DNA of 64,000 bases from assembly GCA_018971485.1 (NCBI GenBank), contig JAGXAQ010000002.1:107706-171705 (forward strand), read 5' to 3'. Position 1 is the stretch's first letter; each line of letters starts with the position of its first letter. Position numbers and translations under genes: made by a program. This stretch comes from Pseudomonadota bacterium (lineage in GTDB: Bacteria > Pseudomonadota > Gammaproteobacteria > Burkholderiales > REEB80). This document shows positions 29,230 through 40,469 of this stretch, piece by piece. Below the pieces are notes generated by a model. It was not told where the DNA came from, did not search any database, and was given only the letters and a program-made list of their open reading frames with translations.

Positions 29230-30348
29230 TCAAGAGGATGCATACCGGCGGGCCACTTCCAATCGCTGTATATACGCATTTCTGGCAATCGCCACTTCTT
29301 CCAGAAACTGTGGCAATTCCTTAAGAAGTAAGGCCTGTGGACCGTCAACAAGTGCTTTAGATGGTTCAGGATGAAAATCTATCAGGATCATGTTCGCACC
29401 GGCAATAACCCCCTGGCAGGCAGCATGAAGAATATCCAGCAACCCATCAGGAGATGAAGCCCGGGTTCCAACCGAATGAGACGGATCAATACAAACAGGC
29501 ATTCTCGTCAATCGTTTTACGACAGGCACATGCGCAAAGTCAACCATATTTCGATGAGGATCGCCTCCACTGGCCTTCATGCCCCGCAGACCAAACACCA
29601 CATGGCTATTACCTTCCGAGGCCAGATATTCCGCAGCATTAAGGGATTCATCCAATGTAATACCAAACCCCCGTTTGATAAGAACAGGGAAATCAGTCTG
29701 ACGGCCCACCAATTTCAGCAATTCAAAATTTTGGGTATTTCTGGTTCCAATTTGTAACATCACCCCTGTCGGGTTTCCAGTCTGCTGCAATGCTTCATGA
29801 ATTTCATCCAGATGCTTATCATGGGTTACTTCCATGGCCACAACACGAATGTCATACTTTCCACATAATTCAAATACATAATTTAAGCAGTCACGTCCAT
29901 GTCCCTGAAAGGCATAAGGACTTGTACGAGGTTTGTATGCCCCCATTCTGGTACAGGTAATACCCTTATCTTTCAAGACCCTCAACATCAACTCGACATG
30001 AAATGCTGTATCTACAGCACACAAGCCAGGAAAAAGATTCAGGCTGTCCTGATCAAACCGGACTCCATTATAAACAAAACCATTTGGTCGGGTATCATCG
30101 CGGTGGCGACCCAGGATACGATATTCTTCCGATACCCTCACAACCCTTTCTACACAAGGCAAATCCCGCATATCCTCAAGGCGTAAGGGTGCAGTATCAC
30201 CAATCAGGTACACTTCAGTCAGAACCTGAAGGGCCCCCTGCTCCTGATGCACTCTAAAACGGATACCTGGCATATTGCTTAAATAATCAAGCAAATCTCT
30301 ATAGTCAGAACTGTTTCTGTCAGTATCCGGATGCAATATTAAGATCAT
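29230..30348 (-). CDS. DAHP synthase, class I-beta (KDO8P-synthase-like)
   Basis: A second 3-deoxy-7-phosphoheptulonate synthase, from the group related to KDO8P synthase and the Thermotoga enzyme. The barrel shows GAYKPRTSPYAFQGHG near residue 155, LIKRGFGITLDE and CIDPSHSVGTR with a metal His. An N-terminal region of about 100 residues precedes it; its first 70 or so resemble the ferredoxin-like regulatory domain of this group (MILILHPDTD at the start). The 372 residues fit. Parts of the active-site loop differ from common members (GLRGMKASGGDPHRN in place of ERGIRTF...TRNT), so a related aldol condensation cannot be fully excluded. Confidence 0.78.
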   Translation of the reverse strand: MILILHPDTDRNSSDYRDLLDYLSNMPGIRFRVHQEQGALQVLTEVYLIGDTAPLRLEDMRDLPCVERVVRVSEEYRILGRHRDDTRPNGFVYNGVRFDQDSLNLFPGLCAVDTAFHVELMLRVLKDKGITCTRMGAYKPRTSPYAFQGHGRDCLNYVFELCGKYDIRVVAMEVTHDKHLDEIHEALQQTGNPTGVMLQIGTRNTQNFELLKLVGRQTDFPVLIKRGFGITLDESLNAAEYLASEGNSHVVFGLRGMKASGGDPHRNMVDFAHVPVVKRLTRMPVCIDPSHSVGTRASSPDGLLDILHAACQGVIAGANMILIDFHPEPSKALVDGPQALLLKELPQFLEEVAIARNAYIQRLEVARRYASS

Positions 30349-30390
30349 AACCTGCTTATGCCCCTGTGCATTTCAAAACGGCCAGAACCA

Positions 30391-31113
30391 CTAAAAATCC
30401 ACAAACCCCATATGGCCAGAATCTACGCGGAGGCCTCCCCCAACAGAACTCCAGTCCGGTAGTACCCAGCGGTCTGCAACGTTCATCCCCAAATCAACCG
30501 CATGATGCTTTTTTCGGTGCGTGTGACCATGTATCAAACAGGTCACACCCTGTTCCATCAGGATTCTCTCTACCTCTGGAGGATGTACATCCATGATGTC
30601 CATGGCTTTCATTTTTTTTGCTGCTTCACTTTTCTGACGCAAGGCACCTGCCTCAATCAGACGCTGATTCAGGGGTTTATCCAAAAACATCGCCTGCCAT
30701 GCTGGAGATCGCAAAAGAACCCGCGCTTTCTGATACTCGATATCAGTTGTACACAACAAATCACCGTGCATCAACAAGACACGTCTTCCATACAGGTCAA
30801 CAACATGGATTTCTGGCAACAAATCCATGCCGCAATATGATGCAAATTGGGTGCCAATAAGAAAATCCCTGTTGCCATGCTGGAAATATAGTTTCACACC
30901 CGTTTCACATAAAGCGCGAAAACGGTCTGCAATACTTAAGTAAAAAGGTAGGGTGAGCATGTCATCCCCCACCCAATACTCAAACAGATCACCTAAAATG
31001 TAGAGCGCGCAAGCTTCACGGGCAGGCCCGTCCAGAAAACGGTTCAACGCATCCAGAACTTCAACGCAACCTTCATTCAGATGCAGATCGGAAATGAAAA
31101 GCGTGCAACCCAT
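30391..31113 (-). CDS. lpxH: UDP-2,3-diacylglucosamine hydrolase
   Basis: Lipid A pathway enzyme; cleaves UDP-2,3-diacylglucosamine to lipid X and UMP. The calcineurin-like metallophosphatase motifs are all present: FISDLHLNE, ILGDLFEYWVGDD, GNRDFLIG, LMHGDLLCT and HGHTHRKKHH. The 240 residues match LpxH. It begins three bases after the ppiB stop, the usual arrangement, and shows the cell has lipid A. Confidence 0.95.
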   Translation of the reverse strand: MGCTLFISDLHLNEGCVEVLDALNRFLDGPAREACALYILGDLFEYWVGDDMLTLPFYLSIADRFRALCETGVKLYFQHGNRDFLIGTQFASYCGMDLLPEIHVVDLYGRRVLLMHGDLLCTTDIEYQKARVLLRSPAWQAMFLDKPLNQRLIEAGALRQKSEAAKKMKAMDIMDVHPPEVERILMEQGVTCLIHGHTHRKKHHAVDLGMNVADRWVLPDWSSVGGGLRVDSGHMGFVDF

Positions 31114-31116
31114 ATA

Positions 31117-31614
31117 TCAGTTTTCCACAACTTCGGCGCGCTCAATAAGAACATGCTCGACCGGTACATCCTGATGCATTCCACGATTCCCTGTCTTGAC
31201 CTGGCGAATTGCATCCACGACATCCTGCCCTTCAATAACCCGCCCAAATACTGCGTACCCAAATTCGCGGGATGTAGGCGCTTTAAAATCAAGAAAACCA
31301 TTATTGGAAACATTGATAAAGAACTGGCTTGTTGCAGAATGCGGATCATTTGTTCTTGCCATAGCTATGGTGTAAGCCTCGTTTTTCAGACCATTCCCAG
31401 CTTCATTCTCAATAGGCTTCTGGGTTGGTTTCTGAGCCATGTCTACGGTAAATCCACCACCTTGAATCATGAAGCCATCAATAACCCGATGAAAAATGGT
31501 ATTATCATAATGGCCCGCACGAACATAATCCAAGAAATTATCAACTGTCTTAGGTGCATGCTCCGTATCCAGCTCAAGTGTAATAACCCCAAAATTTGTA
31601 TAAAGCTTAACCAT
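31117..31614 (-). CDS. ppiB: Cyclophilin-type peptidyl-prolyl isomerase
   Basis: Cytoplasmic rotamase of 165 residues with no signal peptide. The cyclophilin core is clear: [35 protein letters not shown] and [18 protein letters not shown]. It lies between metZ and lpxH on the same strand and is probably part of one transcript with lpxH. Confidence 0.95.
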   Translation of the reverse strand: MVKLYTNFGVITLELDTEHAPKTVDNFLDYVRAGHYDNTIFHRVIDGFMIQGGGFTVDMAQKPTQKPIENEAGNGLKNEAYTIAMARTNDPHSATSQFFINVSNNGFLDFKAPTSREFGYAVFGRVIEGQDVVDAIRQVKTGNRGMHQDVPVEHVLIERAEVVEN

Positions 31615-31625
31615 ATACTGCCTTT

Positions 31626-32795
31626 CTAATCATTTAATCCACGTAAAAGATCTGTTTTCAGATCTACAATTGATTCCAGTCCGACGCTGATTCGGACAAG
31701 CCCTTCCTTTATTCCTGCAGCTTCGCGTTCCTCAGCACTGATCCGAGCGTGCGTAGTAGATGCAGGATGGGTGATCGTAGTTTTTACGTCACCCAGATTT
31801 CCAGTAATTGAAATGAGTTCGCAAGCATCAATGACCTGCCAGGCTTTCTTCCGCCCCCCCTTAACTTCAAAAGCAACAATACCCCCACCATTCTTTTGCT
31901 GCTTCATAGCTAAGGCATGTTGAGGATGTGAAGTCAGTCCAGGATAGTAAACGCGTTCAACACTTGGATGCTCCGACAACATTTGAGCTAGCTCCAGGGC
32001 ATTGTCGGCATGGGCATCCATTCTAATCTGCAATGTCTCCATACCCTTTAAAATTACCCAGGCATTAAAAGGACTGATACTTGGGCCTGCTGTTCTTAAA
32101 AACCCGTAAACAGGATCAATCATCGCCTTGGCACCAGCCACAGCACCCCCCAGGACTCTACCTTGTCCATCCAGATACTTGGTTGCAGAGTGAATAACAA
32201 GATCGGCTCCCATTTCCAAGGGACGCTGAACCGCAGGCGAACAAAAACAGTTGTCAACAACAAAAAGTAGGTGATGCTTCCGGGAAAGGGATGACAAGGC
32301 ACCAAGATCTACCAACTCCGTCAGTGGGTTTGACGGGGTCTCAACAAAAATCATTTTTGTTTCGGGACGCACGGACTGCTCCCATCCACAGGTATTAGCC
32401 GGAGCAATATAGTCCGTTCTGATTCCAAACCGTTTCAGGATATTATTAAATAACGAAATGGTTGAACCAAAAAGGCTGGCTGATGCCAAGATATGATCAC
32501 CTGCACTAAGATGCGCCATAACAGTAGCCAGAATAGCGGACATGCCTGATGCCGTGGCAACACAGGCCTCGGCGCCTTCAAGGGCAGCAAGGCGTTCCTG
32601 CATGGCCGTCACGGTTGGATTCGAAAACCGTGAATAAATATAGCCTTCCTGTTCTCCGACAAATACTGCAGCTGCCTGCGCAGCACTGTCGTAAGTAAAG
32701 CTTGATGTCAGATAAAGGGCTTCAGAATGCTCATGAAACTGACTGGGATGACTCCCTGAACGAATCGCCTCCGTCTGCAAAGAATATTTGCCCAT
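31626..32795 (-). CDS. metZ: O-succinylhomoserine sulfhydrylase
   Basis: PLP enzyme that makes homocysteine from O-succinylhomoserine and sulfide. [15 protein letters not shown] carries the PLP lysine near residue 205, and [23 protein letters not shown] and [18 protein letters not shown] are family features. The ATG ending at 32795, six bases after GGAGG, sets the start (389 residues). The order purF-metZ is typical of betaproteobacteria. Cystathionine gamma-synthase is a relative; context favours MetZ. Confidence 0.92.
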   Translation of the reverse strand: MGKYSLQTEAIRSGSHPSQFHEHSEALYLTSSFTYDSAAQAAAVFVGEQEGYIYSRFSNPTVTAMQERLAALEGAEACVATASGMSAILATVMAHLSAGDHILASASLFGSTISLFNNILKRFGIRTDYIAPANTCGWEQSVRPETKMIFVETPSNPLTELVDLGALSSLSRKHHLLFVVDNCFCSPAVQRPLEMGADLVIHSATKYLDGQGRVLGGAVAGAKAMIDPVYGFLRTAGPSISPFNAWVILKGMETLQIRMDAHADNALELAQMLSEHPSVERVYYPGLTSHPQHALAMKQQKNGGGIVAFEVKGGRKKAWQVIDACELISITGNLGDVKTTITHPASTTHARISAEEREAAGIKEGLVRISVGLESIVDLKTDLLRGLND

Positions 32796-32850
32796 TCGCA
32801 ACCTCCAGCATTAAATCAGATAAAACAATTCCTTATTGGAGACAAACCTT

Positions 32851-34371
32851 TTAAACGTTTCCATCCGACAGACTCAAATCCAGCTGCCCTGCCAGAACGT
32901 CCCAGTCCCCATCCTGCGATTCTTGTCCCACGGCCACCTTGGCCAACAGCTCCGGCGTGATATCTCCAGTAATATAGCTTCCGTTAAAACAGGAAGCTTC
33001 AAAAGACGGCACATCCGGATTGCCATCACGCGCTGCTTCAAACAAATCATCCAAGTCTTGGTAAATCAATGCATCCGCCCCAATTTCACGGCAGATTTCC
33101 ATATCCGATTTCCCCGTTGCAAGCAATTCACTCGCCCTTGGCATATCAATCCCATAGACATTAGGATAACGAACTGGAGGAGCAGCAGAGGCAAAATACA
33201 CTTTCAGCGCACCTGCATCACGGGCCATTTGCACAATCTCCCGGCTGGTGGTGCCTCGAACAATCGAATCATCAACCAGAAGTACATTTTTCCCGCGGAA
33301 CTCAAAATCAATTGCGTTCAGTTTTTGACGCACTGATTTCTTTCGTGTAGCTTGCCCAGGCATGATGAATGTGCGTCCGATATAACGGTTTTTAATAAAG
33401 CCTTCCCGATAAGTCAAATCAAGGAGATTAGCCAGTTGAAGAGCACTGGGCCGGCTTGTGTCAGGTATGGGTATGACGACATCTATCGACAAATTTTTCC
33501 ATTCCCGGCTGATTTTACGCGCAAGACGTTCTCCCATTCTCAACCGGGTTTCATAAACTGAAATACCATCAATGACTGAATCTGGACGCGCCAGATAGAC
33601 ATACTCAAAAATACACGGAGATAAAACCGTATTTTCAGCACATTGCTGGGAATAGAAATTTCCATCCAGATCAATAAAAACTGTTTCTCCCGGAGCCACA
33701 TTTCTTTCAAGATCAAACCCGAGTACATTAAGTGCTACACTCTCGGAGGCAACCAGATATTCATCCCCCCCCTCAACTGATCGCTTACCGAATACAAGCG
33801 GACGGATTCCACAAGGATCACGAAAAGCCAACAGGCCATATCCTGCAATCATGGCCACCACAGCATAAGCCCCAAGGCAACGACGATGCACCCCGGCTAC
33901 TGCAGCAAATATCGTGGCTACATCCAACTTATGGTGGCTGGAACAACGTTCCAGTTCATGAGCCAATACGTTCAATAAAACTTCCGAATCTGATCCCGTA
34001 TTTACATGCCTAAAATCCTGAAGATACAATTCCTGTTTTAAAGTTTCAGTATTAGTGAGGTTGCCATTATGGGCAAGCACGACACCATAAGGTGAATTCA
34101 CATAAAATGGTTGCGCCTCCAGAGTGGAAAAAGCCGATCCAGCAGTTGGATAACGAACATGGCCAATACCTGAATTACCCGTCAATGCGCGCATATTACG
34201 GGTCCTGAATACATCACGAACCAGTCCTCCCCCTTTGTGCATATGGAAACGGTGACCTTCATTCGTAACAATTCCAGCAGCATCCTGCCCCCGATGCTGC
34301 AAAACCTGCAGACCATCATAGAGCAGTTGTCCAACCGGTTCTTTTGCAACCACACCCAATATTCCACACAT
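32851..34371 (-). CDS. purF: Amidophosphoribosyltransferase
   Basis: First committed step of purine synthesis: makes phosphoribosylamine from PRPP and glutamine. The N-terminal nucleophile Cys is residue 2 (MCGILGVV). [11 protein letters not shown] belongs to the glutaminase domain, and [17 protein letters not shown] is the PRPP-binding motif near residue 360. The 506 residues match the enterobacterial type without an Fe-S cluster ligand set. It follows cvpA by eight bases in one operon. Confidence 0.97.
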   Translation of the reverse strand: MCGILGVVAKEPVGQLLYDGLQVLQHRGQDAAGIVTNEGHRFHMHKGGGLVRDVFRTRNMRALTGNSGIGHVRYPTAGSAFSTLEAQPFYVNSPYGVVLAHNGNLTNTETLKQELYLQDFRHVNTGSDSEVLLNVLAHELERCSSHHKLDVATIFAAVAGVHRRCLGAYAVVAMIAGYGLLAFRDPCGIRPLVFGKRSVEGGDEYLVASESVALNVLGFDLERNVAPGETVFIDLDGNFYSQQCAENTVLSPCIFEYVYLARPDSVIDGISVYETRLRMGERLARKISREWKNLSIDVVIPIPDTSRPSALQLANLLDLTYREGFIKNRYIGRTFIMPGQATRKKSVRQKLNAIDFEFRGKNVLLVDDSIVRGTTSREIVQMARDAGALKVYFASAAPPVRYPNVYGIDMPRASELLATGKSDMEICREIGADALIYQDLDDLFEAARDGNPDVPSFEASCFNGSYITGDITPELLAKVAVGQESQDGDWDVLAGQLDLSLSDGNV

Positions 34372-34379
34372 AGCTTTAC

Positions 34380-34868
34380 CTAATAATGAACCCGTTTAAC
34401 TACATCAGATGGCAACCAAGGCAAAATAGATTCAGCCATCCTCTCCAGAGGCCGGCTTAACGTAGCCTGAGACCATAAAGGCTGTTCTGGAAGCGAGGTA
34501 AACCCCGCAACCAGAACCAGAACAATACATAGAGCCAATCCTCGAACACTACCAAACACTAGGCCTAGTATCCGATCTAACCCACCCAGGCCCGCTCCTT
34601 CAATAAACCGGGTTAAAAAAATCCTGACCAGCCAGGTCACTAAAAAGCCCAGCATAAACAATAGCAAAAAAGCCAGGCCATCCCGACCAGCTGCGTTTGT
34701 AATACTCTTTGGCATCAAGCCGGCTACCATCAAGGTTTCATGCATCACCAGCCAAATGGCAACAAACCAACCCAGTAGTGACAGCAGTTCCCGTGTCAGA
34801 CCCCGTATCAGTCCGATAATGGCCGAAACCACAATCACTGCAATTACCCCGTAGTCAAATACTGTCAA
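34380..34868 (-). CDS. cvpA: CvpA family membrane protein
   Basis: Inner membrane protein of 162 residues with four predicted helices. [20 protein letters not shown] at the N-terminus and the [18 protein letters not shown] segment are CvpA features. The family was named for colicin V production and is found next to purF across proteobacteria; its molecular role is not settled. It lies between a SPOR-domain gene and purF. Confidence 0.92.
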   Translation of the reverse strand: MTVFDYGVIAVIVVSAIIGLIRGLTRELLSLLGWFVAIWLVMHETLMVAGLMPKSITNAAGRDGLAFLLLFMLGFLVTWLVRIFLTRFIEGAGLGGLDRILGLVFGSVRGLALCIVLVLVAGFTSLPEQPLWSQATLSRPLERMAESILPWLPSDVVKRVHY

Positions 34869-34905
34869 ATCTCATCAACTCCCTGATCCAGAGTTGCCGT
34901 AATTA

Positions 34906-35544
34906 TTAATTCGAAAACAATCCCTTGATCCCATTCTTTTGAAGATTGGCAAGAACCTGCTGTGCATCAGTCTTGTTTTTGAAAGGGCCAATACTCACCT
35001 TTACGGCATTTCCACTCGCTAAATGAACTTTGGCAAGATTGACCCGATAATGCAGTGCCGTCACCCTGTCCGCCAATTTTTTTGCATTGGAAGGATCACC
35101 AAACAACCCAAGCTGAATAGAATAAGGGGCTGAAACAGCTGACTGTTCTGGAGCTGTTTCTTTGCCTGACCCCTTCAGCAAGGCATGAACAGGCGTCTTT
35201 TGTCCGTTCTGATATCGCTTTATTTCCGGTTGCGGCACAGCAGGCTGGTTTTTAGAGTCTTGAGCCTCATTCACACTCGAAACAGTTGATGACAGGCTCT
35301 GCCTTGAGGACAAGGAGGGTATCACCGTTGTTGCTGTGCCAGCTATGACCGATGTAGCTGTCCTGGCTGTTTTATCAGGATAAAGAAAAACAGCCAGATT
35401 AGAAGCATTGGAAGGAGGATGACTGTCTAACGCCCAAGGTAAAACAGCCACAGCAGCCAATGACAGGATAATGGCACCAGTCAGCCGTCTTCTGGCACGG
35501 ATTTTTAACTGGATTGCCTCATCGCTCAAGCGCTCGTTCGCCAT
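34906..35544 (-). CDS. SPOR-domain protein, single membrane anchor
   Basis: A 212-residue protein likely to bind denuded peptidoglycan strands at the septum. A short basic cytoplasmic N-terminus is followed by one membrane helix (residues 24-40, AIILSLAAVAVLPWAL), a low-complexity periplasmic linker rich in Ser, Thr and Val, and a C-terminal SPOR domain (YSIQLGLFGDPSNAKKLA through VKVSIGPFKNKTDAQQVL). The ATG ending at 35544 follows GGGA; an open frame continues upstream into folC but has unsuitable composition. The position between folC and cvpA matches the dedD-like gene in many proteobacteria. Confidence 0.88.
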   Translation of the reverse strand: MANERLSDEAIQLKIRARRRLTGAIILSLAAVAVLPWALDSHPPSNASNLAVFLYPDKTARTATSVIAGTATTVIPSLSSRQSLSSTVSSVNEAQDSKNQPAVPQPEIKRYQNGQKTPVHALLKGSGKETAPEQSAVSAPYSIQLGLFGDPSNAKKLADRVTALHYRVNLAKVHLASGNAVKVSIGPFKNKTDAQQVLANLQKNGIKGLFSN

Positions 35545-35573
35545 GATTCCCGCATCAAAAGAATGGCCGGTCC

Positions 35574-36851
35574 TTAACCGGCAACAACTGCATTTTCGTG
35601 TGCAACAAGGCAATCAGCCACAGTATGAAACGATCCGAAAACAATGATTCTATCATTTTTGCCTGCAACATTACAGGCATGTTCATATGCTCCCACAGGA
35701 TCTTCAAAACACAGGATTGGTGACTGAACCCCCTTCAACACCAGCAATTCATTCAGTTGATCTGCTCTTGCACCCCTCACATGATTAATGGTGGCAATAC
35801 ACCAGACATTAATGACCGGCGCCATAATTTGAATTACCATGCCCATATCCTTATCAGAAAGCATGGCAAAGACGGCTATTGTTCTTCCCTTGCAGGGTAA
35901 CATCTGAAGATTAGCTGCCAATGCACGTGCGGCATGGGGGTTGTGAGCCACATCAAAAATAGTCTGGGGATGAAGCCCGTCTATCTGAAAACGACCAGGA
36001 ACCTTTGCCGTCTCAAGACCATGTTTCATTGCCTGCAAAGACACGGGAAGCCTTTCTTTCATCATGAGAAGTGCCGTCAATGCGGCACTTGCATTCCTTA
36101 ACTGGTACTCCCCTGTCATCAAGGGCAAAGGAAGTCCCGTAAACGAATCCTGCCCACAATGAAACGACCATGTTTTTCCTGAACGCTCATAGCCAAACTC
36201 ACGCCCCAAAACCTGGAGTCTGGCCCCCACTTTTTGAGCCTGTTGAACCACCCGATCTGGGATATCAGTCTGACCATAGATAGCGGGACGGGAAGAACGA
36301 AAAATACCTGCCTTCTCATAGCCAATTGCTTCCCGGGTGTCCCCCAAATAATCCATGTGATCCAGATCTACATTCGTGATGACAGCACAGTCCGCATCAA
36401 ACACATTAACCGCATCCAGTCTTCCCCCCAGCCCCACTTCTAAAATAGCGACGTCCACGTTTTCCTCCATGAACAACACCATAGCTGCTAACGTACCAAA
36501 TTCAAAATAAGTCAGCCTGATTTTTTCTCGCGCTTTTTCAATGACTTCGAATGAACGACATAATTGCGTATCACTACTCTCCATTCCATTTATCCGGACA
36601 CGTTCGTTATAACGAATCAGATGAGGGGACGTGTAACAACCAACCTTATATCCTGCTGTACAAAGAATAGATTCAAGCATGGCACAGGTAGAACCCTTGC
36701 CGTTTGTGCCCCCCACCGTAATCAGGGGAAACCGGGGTTCAAGATTTGCCTGAACCCGCACTTGAGCAACCCGATCCAAACCCAAATCTATTGTAACCGG
36801 GTAAAGTTTTTCCAGATGTACCAGCCAGGATTCAACCGAATTTTTATCCAT
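35574..36851 (-). CDS. folC: Dihydrofolate/folylpolyglutamate synthase
   Basis: Joins glutamate to dihydropteroate and to folates. The Mur-ligase-like P-loop GGTNGKGSTCAMLE is near residue 45. YTSPHLIRYNERVRING and AILEVGLGGRLDAVNVFDAD are family signatures, and FDVAHNPHAARAL lies in the C-terminal domain. At 425 residues it is typical. AGGGAT precedes the ATG. accD lies upstream, as in many proteobacteria. Confidence 0.96.
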   Translation of the reverse strand: MDKNSVESWLVHLEKLYPVTIDLGLDRVAQVRVQANLEPRFPLITVGGTNGKGSTCAMLESILCTAGYKVGCYTSPHLIRYNERVRINGMESSDTQLCRSFEVIEKAREKIRLTYFEFGTLAAMVLFMEENVDVAILEVGLGGRLDAVNVFDADCAVITNVDLDHMDYLGDTREAIGYEKAGIFRSSRPAIYGQTDIPDRVVQQAQKVGARLQVLGREFGYERSGKTWSFHCGQDSFTGLPLPLMTGEYQLRNASAALTALLMMKERLPVSLQAMKHGLETAKVPGRFQIDGLHPQTIFDVAHNPHAARALAANLQMLPCKGRTIAVFAMLSDKDMGMVIQIMAPVINVWCIATINHVRGARADQLNELLVLKGVQSPILCFEDPVGAYEHACNVAGKNDRIIVFGSFHTVADCLVAHENAVVAG

Positions 36852-36905
36852 CTATCCCTACATTAACAAATAATAAAATTCACCCACTCAAAATAATTGC
36901 ATCCA

Positions 36906-37775
36906 TTAACCTGCAACAAATGGCAAATGCAGCATTTGGCTCATCAAACGGGCCAAGGTCATCGCCATATTACGTCGGTCAACAATTAAATCAATAGCGC
37001 CATGCTCAAGCAGAAACTCGGCCCGCTGAAACCCTTCTGGTAGCTTCTCTCGAACAGTCTGCTCAATCACCCTGGGGCCTGCAAAACCAATCAGGGCACC
37101 CGGCTCGGCAACAATAATATCTCCAAGCATTGCAAAACTTGCAGAAACTCCACCCATAGTCGGATCAGTCAATATGGAAAAATAAGGCAATCCCGAACGG
37201 GAAAACCGGGCCAGAGCGGCACTGGTCTTAGCCATCTGCATCAAAGAAAACAATCCCTCCTGCATTCTCGCACCACCACTTGCCGAAATACAAACAAATG
37301 GTGAACGAAGGGCAATCGCCCTTTCAACACCCCGAACAAACCTCTCACCTACAACCGAGCCCATCGATCCACCCATGAACCGGAACTCAAAAGCTGCCAC
37401 AACAACAGGGATTGTTTTCAAGGTTCCTTGCATGACTACAAGTGCGTCTGTTTCACCTGTATCTGTTTTAGCCTCCCTGAGGCGTTCTGTATAACGGCGG
37501 CTATCCTTAAACCGTAACTTATCAACTGGCTGCACTTCCCCACCAATTTCTAAGCGATCTTCTGCATCAAGAAGAAGGTTCAGTCTTTCTCTTGCGCCAA
37601 TTCTGACATGATGGGAACAATGCGGACATACCTGCTGATTATTCTCTAAATCAGAACGATAAAGCACAGCCTCGCAGGCCGGACATTTACTCCACAACCC
37701 CTCAGGCACCGATTTCTTTGCCCCTTCAATACGCCGATTGATTTTAGGGGGTAAGATACGTTGAAACCAACTCAT
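36906..37775 (-). CDS. accD: Acetyl-CoA carboxylase carboxyltransferase beta subunit
   Basis: Transfers carboxyl from biotin to acetyl-CoA in fatty acid synthesis, together with AccA. The four-cysteine zinc ribbon is at residues 31-53 ([10 protein letters not shown] and VCPHCSHH). The crotonase-like core shows [24 protein letters not shown] and [16 protein letters not shown]. The 289 residues match. It lies between trpA and folC, the standard position. Confidence 0.97.
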   Translation of the reverse strand: MSWFQRILPPKINRRIEGAKKSVPEGLWSKCPACEAVLYRSDLENNQQVCPHCSHHVRIGARERLNLLLDAEDRLEIGGEVQPVDKLRFKDSRRYTERLREAKTDTGETDALVVMQGTLKTIPVVVAAFEFRFMGGSMGSVVGERFVRGVERAIALRSPFVCISASGGARMQEGLFSLMQMAKTSAALARFSRSGLPYFSILTDPTMGGVSASFAMLGDIIVAEPGALIGFAGPRVIEQTVREKLPEGFQRAEFLLEHGAIDLIVDRRNMAMTLARLMSQMLHLPFVAG

Positions 37776-37838
37776 TTATCACCTCGCCACATAATGTTTT
37801 CAGCCTTCAGGGTTTGCCAGTCTCGCTCAGCTCGACCC

Positions 37839-38642
37839 TTACCGTGCAACTTCATCCACAGCACGACGGAACTGTTCCAGAAGCTCTGCCAGCCTGGGAA
37901 CTGCATCGTCACCTGCAGCTTCGACTTCAGCAACCAGCCTGCTACCGATAATAACCGCATCCGCAAACTGGGCAACCTGAGCCGCATGTTCAGGATCCCG
38001 GATTCCAAAACCCACACCAATAGGAAGAGAGGTGCGGCTTCGGATGGTTTCAATTTGCGACCGGACATCATCAATATCGAGATTGGATGAGCCAGTCACT
38101 CCCCTTAAGGAGACATAATAAATAAAACCTGCAGCCTGCTTTAAAATTAATTCGATCCGATCAGCGGCAGTAGTCGGTGATAGCAAAAAAATCGGATCAA
38201 TCCCTGCGCGCTGAATCACCTGAACGAATCGACCTGCCTCCTCTGGGGGGTAGTCCACTGTAATAACCCCGTCCACTCCTGCCTGGCCTGAAAGACTTGC
38301 AAACTGTTCTATACCCAGGGCTTCAATTGGATTGGCATACCCCATTAATACCACTGGCGTTACCTGATCATCCTGCCTAAAATGTTTCACCATCTGCAAT
38401 ACATGCCGCAGACCAACTCCCTTCGCCAGGGATCTTTCCCCTGCACGCTGAATCACCGGACCATCAGCCATCGGATCAGAAAAGGGAACTCCAAGTTCAA
38501 TTACATCCGCCCCTGCCTTGACCAGAGCCTGCATCAAGGGAACGGTCAGTTCGGGAGATGGATCCCCTGCCGTAATATAAGGCACGAGTGCGCAACGCTT
38601 ACAGGAACGAAGTGAAGTAAAAACCTCATGAAGTCTTGACAT
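37839..38642 (-). CDS. trpA: Tryptophan synthase alpha subunit
   Basis: Cleaves indole-3-glycerol phosphate and passes indole through a tunnel to TrpB. Catalytic Glu and Asp lie in VIELGVPFSDPMADGP (near residues 49 and 60). PLIQ is replaced by GPVIQRAGERSLAKG as is common, and GVGFGIRDPEHAAQVA binds phosphate. The 267 residues match. It follows trpB by eight bases. Confidence 0.97.
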   Translation of the reverse strand: MSRLHEVFTSLRSCKRCALVPYITAGDPSPELTVPLMQALVKAGADVIELGVPFSDPMADGPVIQRAGERSLAKGVGLRHVLQMVKHFRQDDQVTPVVLMGYANPIEALGIEQFASLSGQAGVDGVITVDYPPEEAGRFVQVIQRAGIDPIFLLSPTTAADRIELILKQAAGFIYYVSLRGVTGSSNLDIDDVRSQIETIRSRTSLPIGVGFGIRDPEHAAQVAQFADAVIIGSRLVAEVEAAGDDAVPRLAELLEQFRRAVDEVAR

Positions 38643-38650
38643 GGTTAATC

Positions 38651-39850
38651 CTAAATCATAATCCCCGAGCGGGCGGCAACTGTAGCCATATCCTTATCTC
38701 CACGACCAGATAAATTTACCAATAAAATCTGATCCGAAGACATCGTTTTTGCTAATCGTGATGCATAGGCTAAAGCATGGGCTGACTCCAAAGCCGGAAT
38801 AATCCCTTCATACCGGCAAAGTTCATGGAAAGCTTCCAAGGCTTCATCATCTGTCACCGTTACATATTCAGCCCGCCCTGAATCATGAAGCCAGGCATGT
38901 TCAGGGCCTACGCCAGGATAATCCAGTCCTGCAGAAATCGAATGGGTCTCGATCACCTGGCCATCCTCATCTTGCATAAGATAGGTTCGGTTCCCATGCA
39001 GAACTCCTGGTTTCCCGGCAGTAATCGAAGCAGCATGTCGACCGGTCTCAATTCCTTCCCCACCCGCCTCAACCCCGACAAGACGAACAGCCTCATCCTG
39101 AATATAAGGATAAAAGAGCCCCATAGCATTAGATCCGCCTCCCACACAGGCAATCAACACATCAGGTTGACGTCCGACCAGTTCATCCATCTGGGTTTTG
39201 GCCTCTTGACCAATTACGGCCTGAAAATCCCTTACCATCATCGGATAGGGGTGCGGACCAGCAACCGTTCCTATGATATAGAACGTATTATCCACATTTG
39301 CGACCCAATCACGCATGGCTTCATTCAAGGCATCCTTAAGGGTTTTAGAACCGCTAGTCACAGGAACAACACGGGCTCCAAGCAATCGCATCCGATAGAC
39401 ATTGCTTTCCTGGCGCTTGATGTCCTCAGCCCCCATATATACAACACATTCCATACCCAATCGTGCCGCAACCGTTGCAGAAGCCACACCATGCTGCCCA
39501 GCACCGGTTTCCGCGATAATGCGGGTTTTTCCCAGACGCTTAGCAAGTAAAGCTTGACCTATCGTATTGTTAATCTTGTGGGCACCGGTATGATTGAGAT
39601 CTTCTCGCTTAAGATAAATTCGGGCACCCCCGAGGAAGTCAGACCAGCGTTTTGCAGGATAAATTGGGCTGGGACGCCCCACATAGTGTTTCAGATCAAA
39701 CTGGAATTCAGCCATAAACTCTGGATCATGGCGATACCGCTCATACTCTCTGCGCAGGCGTTCAAGCGCTTGCATCAGGGTTTCAGCAACAAATATACCC
39801 CCATAAATACCAAAATGGCCTGAGGAATCGGGTAGATCATAATGTTGCAT
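38651..39850 (-). CDS. trpB: Tryptophan synthase beta subunit
   Basis: PLP enzyme that joins indole and serine. The PLP lysine is in [15 protein letters not shown] near residue 87; GAGQHGVA and [10 protein letters not shown] bind substrate and cofactor phosphate. The N-terminus [16 protein letters not shown] is standard. I start at the ATG ending at 39850, six bases after AAGGAG. The end of trpF overlaps this start by 14 bases, so translation is coupled. There are 399 residues. Confidence 0.97.
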   Translation of the reverse strand: MQHYDLPDSSGHFGIYGGIFVAETLMQALERLRREYERYRHDPEFMAEFQFDLKHYVGRPSPIYPAKRWSDFLGGARIYLKREDLNHTGAHKINNTIGQALLAKRLGKTRIIAETGAGQHGVASATVAARLGMECVVYMGAEDIKRQESNVYRMRLLGARVVPVTSGSKTLKDALNEAMRDWVANVDNTFYIIGTVAGPHPYPMMVRDFQAVIGQEAKTQMDELVGRQPDVLIACVGGGSNAMGLFYPYIQDEAVRLVGVEAGGEGIETGRHAASITAGKPGVLHGNRTYLMQDEDGQVIETHSISAGLDYPGVGPEHAWLHDSGRAEYVTVTDDEALEAFHELCRYEGIIPALESAHALAYASRLAKTMSSDQILLVNLSGRGDKDMATVAARSGIMI

Positions 39851-40469
39851 TCGCAACTCCTTGCATGAATGCCTTGATTTTAACTAAGTCCTTAATTCCT
39901 TTTGCACGTTCTACCCCGCTACTTACATCTACAGCATACGGCCTAACCTGCTGTATAGCCTGGGTGACATTGCCTGCATCCAAACCACCTGAAAGTATCA
40001 ATGGACAAGGCAAGCCATCAGGTATCAATGTCCAGTCAAAGGTTTGGCCACTGCCACCAACCATCCCTTCTGCATATGCATCAGCCAGCAATGCGGAAGC
40101 ACTGGGATAAAGGTGCGCACATTGTAACAAATTTACATCATCCCGTACGCGAATAGCCTTCATGTAGGGAAAATCAAACTGCGAACAGAACTGCTCAGAT
40201 TCAGACCCATGAAACTGGAGCATCCCTACACCCACTTCATGCATCACTTCTTGAACGTAAGTTTCTTCAGGATCAACAAACAAGGCTACAGAAGTCACAA
40301 AAGGGGGAAGGGAAGCCACAATTCCATGGGCTGTTGAAATATCAACATGTCTCGGACTGGGTTCAAAAAAAACCAAACCAATCGCATCCACCCCGGATTC
40401 AACAGCCAACCTGGCATCATGGATCGATTTAATACCACAAATCTTAACGCGGACTCGACTTTCAGCCAT
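39837..40469 (-). CDS. trpF: Phosphoribosylanthranilate isomerase
   Basis: Third step of tryptophan synthesis. The catalytic cysteine is in [12 protein letters not shown] (near residue 11) and the catalytic Asp in [29 protein letters not shown] binds phosphate. The 210 residues match. It overlaps truA by eight bases upstream and trpB downstream. trpE, trpG, trpD and trpC are not in this window, as expected for the split trp genes of betaproteobacteria. Confidence 0.96.
   Translation of the reverse strand: MAESRVRVKICGIKSIHDARLAVESGVDAIGLVFFEPSPRHVDISTAHGIVASLPPFVTSVALFVDPEETYVQEVMHEVGVGMLQFHGSESEQFCSQFDFPYMKAIRVRDDVNLLQCAHLYPSASALLADAYAEGMVGGSGQTFDWTLIPDGLPCPLILSGGLDAGNVTQAIQQVRPYAVDVSSGVERAKGIKDLVKIKAFMQGVANATL

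Noticed and set aside
28046..30348. That the second DAHP synthase might be KdsA for KDO synthesis.
   Set aside because: KdsA is about 280 residues without an N-terminal domain; this protein is 372 residues, has the GAYKPRTSPYAFQG pattern of DAHP synthases of class I-beta, and is next to aroG.
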